From Congeria kusceri (Eukaryota > Mollusca > Bivalvia > Myida > Dreissenidae), in NCBI GenBank assembly GCA_027627225.1, contig CM051034.1, positions 45,778,548 to 45,842,547 on the forward strand: a DNA stretch of 64,000 nt. Direction: 5' to 3'. Positions 35,801-48,100 of the stretch are shown here, in pieces (the stretch's first letter is position 1; every line of letters begins with the position of its first letter). The notes under the pieces were generated by a model. It was not told where the DNA came from, ran no database searches, and was given only the letters and a program-made list of their open reading frames with translations. The translations under genes were made by a program, and so were the position numbers.

Positions 35801-37015
35801 CTCTTGCGTTCATGTATACACAATATTTCCTTGCGATATTATTCCAAAATATGCTTTAGCAAGATGAATTCATCATTATTTAAAGTTAATGCATTTGAAG
35901 AAGAAGTCCTATTTGAAGAAGTAAATACATTTGTATTATAATATAGGTGTTATATTTAGCAGATTGCTACATTTTAGAACACAACTCAATACTATTTGAT
36001 GCCATGACAAATAAATATGTTGTGATGCCATCCAAACTGAAAACCACAAAATGGGATACAATACCATCAACTATGATGCTGTATGATACAAAATACATAG
36101 CTTAAGCTTTTTTCAAAAGTTTTCCACATATTTCACATATATATTAGCAATCAGGTGTTTTCCTATAGTTTTATGAAGCTGTTCCAACAAGCTCCTTTTA
36201 GTCTAATATTCAAAAAGCAAGGGGAAGTAATTCCTGAAGCTACTGTCACATTTCAAATCAATAGACCGTAACGATGAAAGCAACTTTTTACACAAAACTT
36301 GAAGGAAATCAACTATCTTTTTGCAACTCCATGCATTTCAAGGAATATGCAGTAATATTGTCAACGTTAATCGTTTTAACATTTCTGAGTTTTTTACTGA
36401 CAGGAACAGTAACTCTCACGGAGCGTTTCATATATAATCTAAACGCAAGGAAAAATAACACTGAACGTGATTTCCGTGGCATTTGGTTTGTAGCTCGGAC
36501 ACATTTACGAGACACTCGTGAACTTTATTAGCATAAATTATGCGCTCGATTTGTTTCCTATATATTTATACTCGGTTTTGTTTGTGCACCTGTTTCGAAA
36601 GTTTACTTATACAATAACTGTATTTTCAGTGGGATACTCTTGACTTCCGTGTATTTAACTCGATTCAAGTATGGAAACTAATATATTCATCGTAATGAAT
36701 GTGTAATATATTCGTGCAAAAAGGTCAGTGTCAGCATAATGTGTTGGAGCTATACCTGAAACGCGAAGTAATTGGAAAACAATACTAGAGTTCAGCCTTT
36801 AACAACTGCTACATGATTTGTTATTTACACCGGTTTTTCAGATGGAATAGTCAAAGTTATTCAGTAAAAAAACACTTCGCGGTTGTTGTTAACGAATGGA
36901 TAATGGACACTGGATACAACACCGGTACGGCATTGATTCAACCTATTAAAATGACATGCTACGGGTTGGGAACTATCATACAACGAAAGTATTGATTTGA
37001 CCACAAGTCGAACCT
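35801..37015. other. No gene recognised
   Basis: AT-rich. An 85-codon plus-strand frame at 36274-36531 has a hydrophobic middle segment (VILSTLIVLTFLSFLLTGTV), but an antisense frame covers the same stretch and no splice or family support exists. Confidence 0.4.
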
Positions 37016-37345
37016 GGGGTTCAATACTATTGGTCTTCTCGATACCAAATATTGTATTGCCTTCATTCAATGAAATATGTAAATAGTTTAACCTGGGGTT
37101 CAATACTAATAGAGTTAGTATTAGAGTAAGTACAACATAGAGTTAGTATCAATTGTATTGCCTTCAGTCAATGAAATGTGGAAATATTTTCACCCGGGGT
37201 TAAAAACTAATAGTTAGTATTAAAGTTAGTACAACATATAGAGTTAGTACCTATTTTATTGCCTTCAGTCAATGAAGTGTTGAAATAGTTTAACCTGTGG
37301 TTCAATGCTAATAGAGTTCACTCGATACTACCCATTTTATTGTGT
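37015..37345. repeat. About 110-bp tandem repeat, three units with GAGTTAGTA subrepeats
   Basis: Each unit has 'attgccttcagtcaatgaa', 'tttaacctggggttcaatac' and repeated AGAGTTAGTA. It lies 2.6 kb upstream of the first tetraspanin coding exon. Confidence 0.7.
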
Positions 37346-37707
37346 GGAAACACTTCAACCTGGGGGGTAAGTGGATATGAAGTGCAGTGCAAACATTGTC
37401 ATTTAGTAAACACTTGAAACACAAGGATACGCGCAAGTATCGCACGTATTTTCGCGAGTATAACAAGTGTTAAGGTCGTGGATTTCTTAGCAGCACGTGA
37501 GTATATAGGAACATGTTCTTTAATTTACACTATTTCGCTAAAATGAGATGTTAGTGCTATGTGGAATATATCATATAGTAAATTCAGTTAAACGTTATTA
37601 TAGCACAACAAGCATGAAATATCATTATACTTGTAGTTTTGTAAGCAATGAATATTTTCTGGTTGGATAACACAATGCGTCGTGTATGATAATATCCTGC
37701 GGTGATA

Positions 37708-37975
37708 TTTAAGAAATAATGTTCGCATTATCGTTGTTTATCGGCCAATAAACAACTTTTTATCGTTTCGATGCGTAGGAAATAAAACCACGAGGGCGGT
37801 AACCATACTGCCAAAATTATTTCCTTTCTAACATGATTTGACAAATATGTTTGCAAATGCAATGAGAACTACATTTTACAATGCTCCGCTCAATCGGGAC
37901 TACTTTTGCGTTGTTTATTGGATAGTTTAACAACAATAATTGTGTTCTTTGTCTATATAAAAATTAGCGAATATT
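37708..37975. mobile_element. Miniature element with TCGTTGTTTATCGGCC / GGCCAATAAACAAC palindrome, copy a
   Basis: Shares with 43399-43730 and 56549-56876 the order AGAAATAAT, GTTGTTTATCGGCCAATAAA, GATGCGTAGGAA, CCACGAGGGCGGTA, AACATGATTTGACA, ATCGGGACT, TAGTTTAACAAC and CTATATAAAAATTAGCGA. The second palindrome copy seen in the others is deleted here. No coding frame. Confidence 0.75.
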
Positions 37976-39149
37976 GTGTAAAAACGTAAATTGTTACATG
38001 AAACATACGGTTTTTTATTATGATATATCATTGGAATTTCATCTAAAAATGATCTACGTTTGTGAATTATGATTTTTTTTAAATTTAAAAACTCGTTATT
38101 TTACACACTCAAAATAGCATGGTGTCGACTTGTTGTAATATATTATTCTCCATCACAACGAAGTAAATATAATAGCTTAAAACCTGTAACGTTAATATTT
38201 TTACAATATCAGTGATAATTTGATAGTTCGTAATGTGTTGTAACCATAAACGCTAGCTTACCAAGTGACTTAAATTCTCATAAATCGTGACTATATTTGC
38301 AATACAATACTTGTATATTCTAACGCCAGACACTGGTTCTGCAATAATGTGAAATTTTCCGCAATCCTATATATGTTGTATATTCTCTTAAACTAAAATC
38401 TAATTCTGCATTGGTCTCAGATTTGAAACTGCTTCATACCTCGCGATATGCAATGGGTAAAAAATAACTAACACCTACGTGAATTTGATGTATTGTGGTT
38501 GATTGTTGTTCATAGAAAAACATGGGTTATTCCTAATGTGAAGGGAATAATTATGCAACGCGCTGCAAATTAACGCTTTCCATTATTATATAATAAAATT
38601 GGTTGTTAAAAAGCTGAATTATAAATTGCCCTGCAGACAACTTTATTTGGCTCTAAGTTTGATTTGTATATGTGTGACAAACGCATGGAATTATCAAAAC
38701 CTTTTATAAAATGTGATTTCAACATTTTATTATATTTCTGTAGTATTATCTTTCAGATCAGTTCAATTCAGAAGTGGAATAGGAAGAGATTGTAAGCGAA
38801 AAGTACACATTTGCAAATAGCCAAAGCAATTACGTGTAAAATTGGAAACCTGTAGCGAACAAGCACATTAAAGAATAAGTCACTGAGATTTCATAAGGAA
38901 GTTGTTGAAAAAACAGGTGTGTGTAATTTGACCAACAGGACGTAAAATAGCCAGAGCGTAATTGGTTTAATGTGTTTTAAACAATGGCGCCAATTATTGT
39001 ATCCTTGAATCCATTGTTAAGTATGCGTGTATAAAGTAAACACTGCGTAAAGACTGTAAATATTCACAACAGTGCATATTTGTGTTTAAGTGTTTTGCAA
39101 CCTACGAATGTAAATTGTTGTAGGAAAAATCAAATTGTGTAGTGCGTGT

Positions 39150-39345
39150 AATTTATACAATACAGATCTAGACAAGGATAATAAAGATCGTGTATTGGCA
39201 AATACAGTGCTTTTAATGCATACAACACAGATCTAGACAAAGATAATAAAGACCGTGTAGTGGCAAATCCAGTGCTTGTAATGTTTGCAATACAGATATA
39301 GACGAAGATAATAAAAATCGTGTAAAAACAGCAGTAAAGTGAAGT
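39150..39345. repeat. 61-bp tandem repeat, three units
   Basis: Each unit reads 'acagatctagacaaagataa', 'taaagatcgtgta.tggcaaat' and 'cagtgctt.taatg'. Upstream of tetraspanin exon 1. Confidence 0.8.
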
Positions 39346-39409
39346 ATTTGAAAGAAAGGACTAATACCGAAATCAACCCAGAGAAAACGAACTATCGATT
39401 ATAAACGCT

Positions 39410-39800
39410 GAAAGGACATGGTTCTCGACAAATATCCTGAAAGGGAGATACACCTTTGATGAATATCCAGAAAAACACATACCCATCTGTTAAATATCGT
39501 AAAACAGCATGACTGACGGTTTAATATCCTAAACGGGACCTGAATATCGGTTAAATATCCTGATATAGGTGCTTATCGGTGAAATATTTATAAAGGGAAA
39601 CGCACCTTTAATGAATATCCAGAAAGACACATACTTATCGGTTAAATATCCTGAAAGGGACATGACTATCGGTTAAATATCCAGCAAGTGACATACTCAT
39701 CGGTTGCATATTCAGAAAGAGACGTGAATATCTGTTAAACATCCTGAAAGGGCATGCTTATCGGTGGAATATTCTGACGGGGACATGAGTACCGGTGATA
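39410..39800. repeat. About 30-bp diverged tandem repeat, about twelve units
   Basis: Variants of 'tgaaagggacatgactatcg' plus 'gttaaatatcc'. Ends about 190 bp before the tetraspanin start codon. Confidence 0.75.
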
Positions 39801-39987
39801 TACCCTAAAAAGGACATACCAATTCCGAAAATAAGTCATTTAAAGGAAACTTGGAGTAAAGACGAATCATAGTGGCCAATATATACAGTAAAAACGGCAA
39901 CAAGAAAACAAAGTATATATAATATAAAACTGAAAGCTCAATAAAATTAATAATTGTCAACTGCGGCATTTTGTTACCAAGGCAACC

Positions 39988-40062
39988 ATGGCGAGGGAAG
40001 GCAAATCAGAGGTGAATCTGGTCATAAAATACCTGCTGTTCTTCATCAACTTTCTTATATTT
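39988..40062 (+). CDS. Tetraspanin 1, coding exon 1
   Basis: ACCATGG start; MAREGKSEVNLVIKYLLFFI then NFLIF; donor gtaagt. Encodes the cytosolic N terminus and the first half of TM1. A 5' untranslated exon cannot be placed. Confidence 0.9.
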
Positions 40063-43000
40063 GTAAGTTTTGACTGAGTAATAATTATTGACATCCGTTG
40101 GTTTAATCGTCATCATCTCCACCATCGTCATCACAATCCTCCTCCTCTTCCTCCTCCTCGACATCATCATTTTCATCATTATCATCATCATAATCAAAAT
40201 CATAACAATATTATCATCACTATCATCAACAACAACAACAGCAACACGTTAATATCGTTACCATCAGAATCATAATCATCACGTGGTATTTGTAACCTAT
40301 GAACACCTATGTGTTTCCTTTATTTAAAATATACTCTCTTTCTCATTGGCATTCCCCGCACCCCAATCTTAAGTACGCACCCCATATTAATCCTCATACA
40401 CGCCCCTTATAAATGATGTTTAAGTTATGCGCGTAACGATGTCACAGGTATGGACATGCCTTTGTTACACCAGGTGATTTTCTGACAGTTAATCGAATGA
40501 GTCTCTGAGATGTTTAAATGTTCCCATGGGAAAACACCTTCATTGTTTCATTGTTTAATGTTTTATCGGTTAATGGCCAAACGCGGTTATTTGCTAAACA
40601 TTTTGTATGTGAAACGTTATTTCGCCTATGTCCACAAAAAGGACAATGGGCGGGTGATATCACAAGAATAAAATTAAGATATAAGTATTGGCATATAATA
40701 AGATGAGAATGACGTATATATAATGGGGTAATGTGTAGGGCATTCTAAAGAAAAAAAATCCGTCGTCATATAGTAGACGTTATTTACTTAAGGTCACGCT
40801 TGTTTGGCCTTTTTTCGGTTTATATCTTCACGTAAGATTGTTAAACTAACGTAAATCCACTTTCTCTTTACATAGTCACAAGTTATTATATACACGTAAA
40901 TTATTCAGTACTGCGAACGTTTTGCTCTACATTTTCAAACATCCCAATAATCAAACGACCGATACCAGTGCAGTGAACGGTTTCAATCCATTGATTTATA
41001 AAGTTCATCGTCGTAGACACGTATTGTCTATGTTCATGCTACGCATGGTAGGAGACTTCGTGGCGTCTGAAATATTGATGAAGGTGCCCTGAAAGTTAGA
41101 TCTGATCCCTGTGTTTTTAAAAGACTTCTGTGTTGTAGTTTTTTCATTCTTTCAGCATGTTTTTTAAAACACTATTGTGGTAAATGTAACCTATTATATA
41201 TAAGCTAGTTCGATTTTAAATTTTAATTTGCCTGTTTAAATTACACCTTCACTAAATTTGCCCTTGTTTACAGGTTGCCTTCAGTTTACCCGTATTCACA
41301 GGTTGTCCTTAATTCGCCCTTGTTCACAGGTTGACTTAAATTTGCCCTAGTTCACAGGCTGTCTTAATTTTGCCCGTATTACAGGTTGTCTTTACTTTGC
41401 CCTTGTTCACAGGTTGTCTTAAATTTGCCCTTGTACACACATTGTCTTAAATATGTCGTTGTTCACAGGTTGTCTTAAATTTGCCAGTATTCACAAGTTT
41501 CTTCAATTTGCCCTTGTTTACAGGTTGTCTTAAATTTACCCTTGTTTACAGGTTGTCTTTAATTCGCCATTGTTCACAGGTTGTCTTAAATATGCCTGTT
41601 TACAGGTTGTTTTACATTTGCCCTTGTTCACATGTTGTTTTTTTTAATTTGCCCTTGTTTACAGGTCGTCTTAAATTCGCCCTTGTTCACAGGTTGTCAT
41701 GCATGTTTCAATGTTCGAATGTTGTCTCGAATGCGCCCTTATTCACAGGTTGTCTTTAATTTGCCCTTGTTTACAGGTTGTCTTGAATTTGCCCTTGTTC
41801 ACAGGCTGTTTTGAATTTGCTCTTTATCACTTATTGTCTTAAATTTGCCCTTGTTCACAGGTTTTCTTTAATTTACCCTTGTTTACAGGCTATCTTTAAG
41901 TCGCCATTGTTCACAGGTTGTCTTAAATTTTCCCTCGTTTACAGGTTGTTTTCAATTTGTCCTTGTTCACAGGTTGTCTTGAACGTGCCCTTGTTCACAA
42001 GTTGTCTTTAATTTACGCTTGTTCACAAGTTGTCTTAAGTTTGCCCTTCGTCACTGGTTGTCTTGAATGTGCCCTTGTTCGCAAGTTGTCTTGAATGCGT
42101 TTGTTCACAGATGGTCTTTTATTACTTGTTAACACATAATCTTTATTTTTCTCCCTGTTCATAGGTGGTGTCAGGGGCAGTCGTTGGGCTGATGATCTGG
42201 ATACTTGTCTTGAAGGAGAAGAAAGTCCACAGCGTATACGACTTCGTCCTGGACGGCGCATGCGTATTCCTCGTCGTGGGGCTCATCGCCTTCTTGGTCT
42301 CGCTCTTCGGGTGGATTGGTGCGTTTAGGGAAAACGTGTGTTCTCTCAAAGTTGTAAGTATGCTGACAATAATGTACATAATTTAAGGACAATATACCAC
42401 TTATGAGAGCTAACTGGTGTAAGCATAGACATAAATTAACTAATGAGTTCAATATGTCGTTAAGTAAACGGATTCAGGGGAAATGTCGGAGCTCAGAAAA
42501 TTTAAAGCATTGACATATTTTGTTATGTCAGCTTTTGTCGTTTCAAATAATAAAGTGTAATCAAGTGGGATGTACCTTTCTGCCAACGGATAGGCGTATT
42601 CAGGGAAAACGTAGGAGCACTGAAAGTTGTAAACAATGACATATTTTTGTATGTCTGCTTTTGTCGTGTCAAATAAGGCCGACTTTCTGTGAGTCTGTAT
42701 CCGTATCAGTATACTCGTATCCGTATAAAAATCGAACACATTAAAAGTGTTCGACTGGTTCCATATCTCCGTATCCGTATCCGCATGTCCGTGTCCGTAT
42801 AGTGTGGCCGTATCACTGAGCGATTTTAAGCGGATGCCGACAACATACGGACGGCATGTAGAAATATGAGGAGCAATATGTATGCTAAAAACACTGAAAA
42901 TATGTGTTTTTACAGATACATTATATATGTTAAGGTGACCTATAGGCCCAATGGGCCGGGTGTACTGAAATATGTTTAATATTATGCTGTTTATTTATGT

Positions 43001-45114
43001 AATGCACATGTCACTATAATAAACCATTTACTTACTTACTATATATATATTTATATATTATAAACAGTATACAATCTGTTGGATTCGGACAAATGGTCTG
43101 GCATAAATGAAATGAATATATTTGCTTGAATTAATGTTGTAAGATGTAGAAAATTTGTTACATGATTATTGATGGTAGGGAATTTGTAGGGTTTCAACGC
43201 TGCAGCCATTATTAAAAATGAGCATGCTCGTGTAATGCCGAAAGTTTGAGGCCAGATTCAAAGAGAAACACAAAACTTAATACACGGATACGGATAATTG
43301 ACAACGGGCTTCCGGATTGCAATTTTGCGGATACTTATGCGAATTATGGATCCGGATACGGACATGGAAACGTAGCCTATGCGTTCGTTGACTAATTCAG
43401 AAATAATGTTCGATTTATCGTTGTTTATCGGCCAATAAACAACGACTTGGAGTTCTGATGCGTCGGAATTAAACCACGAGAGCGTTAGCCCCAGTTGTTT
43501 AATTGCCACGCATTAGAACGAAAAAAAGAGTTGTTTATTGGCCGATAAACAACAATAATGCAAAAATTATTTAGATTCTAACATGATTTGACACATATTT
43601 TTGCAATTGTAATTGGAACTAATTTTTTAGGCTTCGCATAGAATCGGGACTTCTTTTTGCGTTGTTCATGGGTAGTTTAACAACGATAATTGTGTTCTGT
43701 GCCTATAGAAAAATTAGTGAGTTTATTGTTAGAATAATTAATCCCGCCTTTCAGTACTACTGGGTGATGACAATACTATTTTTCCTCCAAATCGTGGCCA
43801 TCATTTTCGTATTCGTGGTCGTGTTCGTCCCTGAGGCTCGTACCCAGCTCGGCGTCTACCCGGAAGACAGCCTGAAGGGCGCCATACGGAAATACCGGGA
43901 CGATCCGGATATGCAGGACCTCATTGACAACTTCCAGAAAACGGTGAGGGTTTATTTGGAATTATTTTGTTCTGTTTTTGATGGCGGGTACTGAGAAGAC
44001 GTTGTTTGGATTGTGCAGTGTAATTCTGGTGGTGTTGAGGATGATAATGATGATGATGATAATGATGAGGAGGAGGATAATAATGAGGATAATGATGATG
44101 TGGATGATAATGATTTGGATGATGATAATGTGGATGATGATGTGGATAATGATGTGGATGATGATGATGTGGATGATGATGTGGATGATGATGATGTGGA
44201 TAATGATTTGGATGATGATAATGTGGATGATGATGTGGATGATGATGATGTGGATCATGATGTGGATGATGATGATGTGGATGATAATGATGTGGATGAT
44301 GATGTGGATGATGATGATGTGGATCATGATGTGGATGATGATGATGTGGATGATGATGATGTGGATCATGATGTGGATGATGATGATGTGGATGATGATG
44401 TGGATCATGATGTGGATCATGATGATGTGGATGATAATGATGTGGATCATGATGTGGATGATGATGATGTGGATGATAATGATGGGGATGATGATGTGGA
44501 TCATGATGTGGATGATGATGATGTGGATCATGATGAGGATGATGACGATGTGGATGATAATGATGTGGATGATAATGATGTGGATCATGATGTGGATGAT
44601 GATGATGTGGATGATAATGATGTGGATGATGATGATGTGGATGAAGATTTGGATGATGATGTGGATCATGATGTGGATGATGATGATGTGGATCATGATG
44701 AGGATGATGACGATGTGGATGATAATGATGTGGATGATAATGATGTGGATCATGATGTAGATGATGATGATGTGGATGATAATGATGTGGATGATAATGA
44801 TGTGGATCATGATGTGGATGATGATGATGTGGATGATGATGATGTGGATGATGATGTGGATGATAATGATGTGGATGATGATGAGGATGAGGATGATGTG
44901 GATGATGATGATGTGAATGATGATGATGTGGATGATGATGTGGATAATGATGTGGATGATGATGATGTGGATCATGATGTGGATGATAATGATGTGGATG
45001 ATAATGATGTGGATGATGATGATGTGGATGATGATGATGTGAATGATGATGATGTGGATGATGATGATGTGGATGATGATGTTGACAATGATGATGATGG
45101 TGGTGATGCTAATG

Positions 45115-45173
<59 letters not shown>

Positions 45174-48100
45174 GGCAATGGCGACGACAATGACGATGAT
45201 GATATTAATGTGATTGGCACGTTCTACATAATGTTTAAAGAATTAAACATGACTGCTTAAAGGGACAGTTTCACAGTTTGGGTTGGAAAAACATTTCTTT
45301 AAAAATGAAATTTTAAGACAGGAATTTGTAAAATCTATTGAAACTTTTTGTCTATTATGCTGATGAGGTTGTAAATCATAATTATTTGGATACCTATAAT
45401 GCCTTTTTGTCTAAAAACTTACAAAGAGATATCTACCTAGTACCAACTATTTGTCGAAAAATAACAGATATTTGTCCAAAGTTTACCTTTGCGCAAGCAG
45501 TATGTTTTTCAAGACTTTAAATATGAACCAACATTTTTTTACAGAGTCAGTTTTAGAAAATTATTCCTCACAGCCAAAAACTCTGAAACTGCGCTGTAAA
45601 CTAGATATTTTGGTATAGCAATAGAATCATGAGAAAATCAATATAACCGATATTGTATTAATTTTCCGGGCCAGGCTAGCTCAGTCGGTAGAGAGCGGGA
45701 CTGTCAAACCGGGGTTCGTGAGTTCACTCCCCAGCCCGGCCGAATAACTTGTGTGGTTATTGGTCATGAAATAATTCCTCGGCCATTCACCCTTACCTCT
45801 GATTCAAGTAGGGCAGATGTCATTTACTGGCATAAGTATGTGCATGTGTAGTGGTTAACCGCTTAGATCGGCTAAGCTTGTCCAGGAAAAGTGTGAGTAG
45901 GTTAACTGACTGCCGTTATTTGAATAAAAAACTGTTAAATACGGCGAAATATCCAAACAAACAATTAAACATTAATATTCCAGTTCAAATGCTGCGGTAC
46001 CTCCAACGATGACATAGGGTACAAAGACTGGACCAATAACATCTACTTCAACTGCAGCGTGGACAAGGCCATGCAGACAAAGTTCGAGTTCTGTGCTGTG
46101 CCTTTTTCGTGCTGCATTCAACGCGACGTAAGCGATTCAGAAACATTCATTCAGTGCTTATTTAGAGATAAAGAATGGCCTGAGTTTAGTGTATATTAAG
46201 ATATTAAGAATGCCCTGAATTGAGTGCTTATTAAAAGATTAATAATGCTCTGAGTTTAGGGTTTATTGAGAGATTACGAATGATCTAAGTTTGGTGCTTA
46301 TTAAGATATTAAAAATGTCTTGAATTAAGTGCGTATTAAGATATTAAAAATGCCCTGAGTTAAGGGCTTATTGAGAGTGTCAGAATGCCCTGAGGCTTTT
46401 TGCTTATTAAAAATTAAGAATGCCCTAGGTTGAGTGCAAATTTATAAATTAGGAAATCTCAGGGATTAGTGCTTATTAAGATATTAAGTATGCCCTGAGT
46501 TGAGTGCATATTAATATAAATAAGAAAAGCCCTGGGTTTAGTGCTTATTTCAAAGATTAAAAATGCCCTAAGTTTAGGGCTTATTGAGAGTTTAAGAATG
46601 TTCTCAGTTTAGTGCTTTTTCAGAGATTAAGAATGTTCTGAGTTATGTACGTGTACTTATAAAGAGATTAAGAATGCCATGAGTTAAGTACGTGTACTTA
46701 TTAAGAGGTTAAGAATGTCCTGAGTTAAGTACGTGTACTTATTAAGAGATTAAGAATGCCCAGAGTTAAGTACGTGTACTTACAAAGAGATTAGATTGTC
46801 CTGAGTTAAGTACGTGTACTTATTAAGAGATTAAGAATGCCCTGAGTTAAGTACGTGTACTTATTAAGAGATTAAGAATGCCCTGAGTTAAGTACGTGTA
46901 CTTATTAAGAGATTAAGAATGTCCTGAGTTGCGTGCATATTAAGATATTAAGAACGCTCTGAGTGTAGTGCATATTAAGAGATTAAGCATGCTCTGAGTT
47001 AAGTGCATATTAAGAGATTAAGAAGGCTCTGAGTTGCGTGCATATTAAGAGATTAAGCATGCTCTGAGTTAAATGGATATTAAGAGATTAAGAATGCTCT
47101 GAGTTGCGTGCATATTAAGAGATTAAGAATGCCCTGAGTTAAGTACGTGTACTTATTAAGCGATTAAGAATGTCCTGAGTTGCGTGCATATTAAGATATT
47201 AAGAACGCTCTGAGTTTAGTGCATATTAAGAGATTAAGAATGCTCCGAGTTAAGAGCAAATTAAGAGATTAAGAATGCTCTGAGTTTAGTACTTATTGGG
47301 AAATTCGGAATACCACTACACAATTTTACAGTGTCATTATGTTCGATAGATTTTGATGATGCTGTGTCGTTATTGACACGTTTCGGTGTGCATGTGAATG
47401 TTTTAAAATTGCATCACGGTAGTCTCCCTTAGATAGTGTTTTTCATAAAGTTTATTGTAACTTGTCCTATAAATGATAAATTATTGAGGAAAGAGCTATG
47501 TGATATAACATAGTGGGTTTCTTGTTTCTTCATATGGTCAATATAAAATACATCAAATGTTATGGGTGCAAATCATAATGTATAATACATGTTATATTTC
47601 GCTATGACATATATAGATGCTATTCTTAGTAAAAATAAAACATAAAAACAATGTTTTGCATTGCAGGGAGATATTCCAAATTTAATGTGCGGGAAAGATA
47701 TGCAGAGTGACGAAATAGTGAGTATCCCTTTAACTGCTAAAACAACAGTAGCAACAACACCACCAACATCATCAACAACAACATCAAACGTTATAGGTTA
47801 TGTATAATCTACAGTCTAACAATTATGTATTATTGTACCAATTTATTTTCAAGTTTACCCTTTTTATGCCTCCGAAGGCGGGAATATTAAATCGAACCGT
47901 CTGTCTGTCCGTCCTTCCGTTAGTCCGTACGGCCAAGGTTAACGTTTTTGTATAAAGTCAGATACCTTGAATACTATCAGCGGTATTTAATTGAAACTTA
48001 TAATACGTCACCAGCAAGGAAAGCGATCCCCATCATTCTGTTTTCGGTTCTGACAAAATATCATTCAAAGGCATGTGTCACATTATAGTGACAGCACTTG

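Noticed and set aside
36274..36531. 85-codon frame with one hydrophobic segment
   Set aside because: An antisense frame covers the same bases and there is no homology or splice support.
44013..45260. 415-codon Asp/Val-rich frame, and overlapping Met/Trp and antisense Ile/His frames
   Set aside because: Pure translation of a GAT-based microsatellite lying between a consensus donor at 43944 and the exon 4 acceptor; open on both strands at once.
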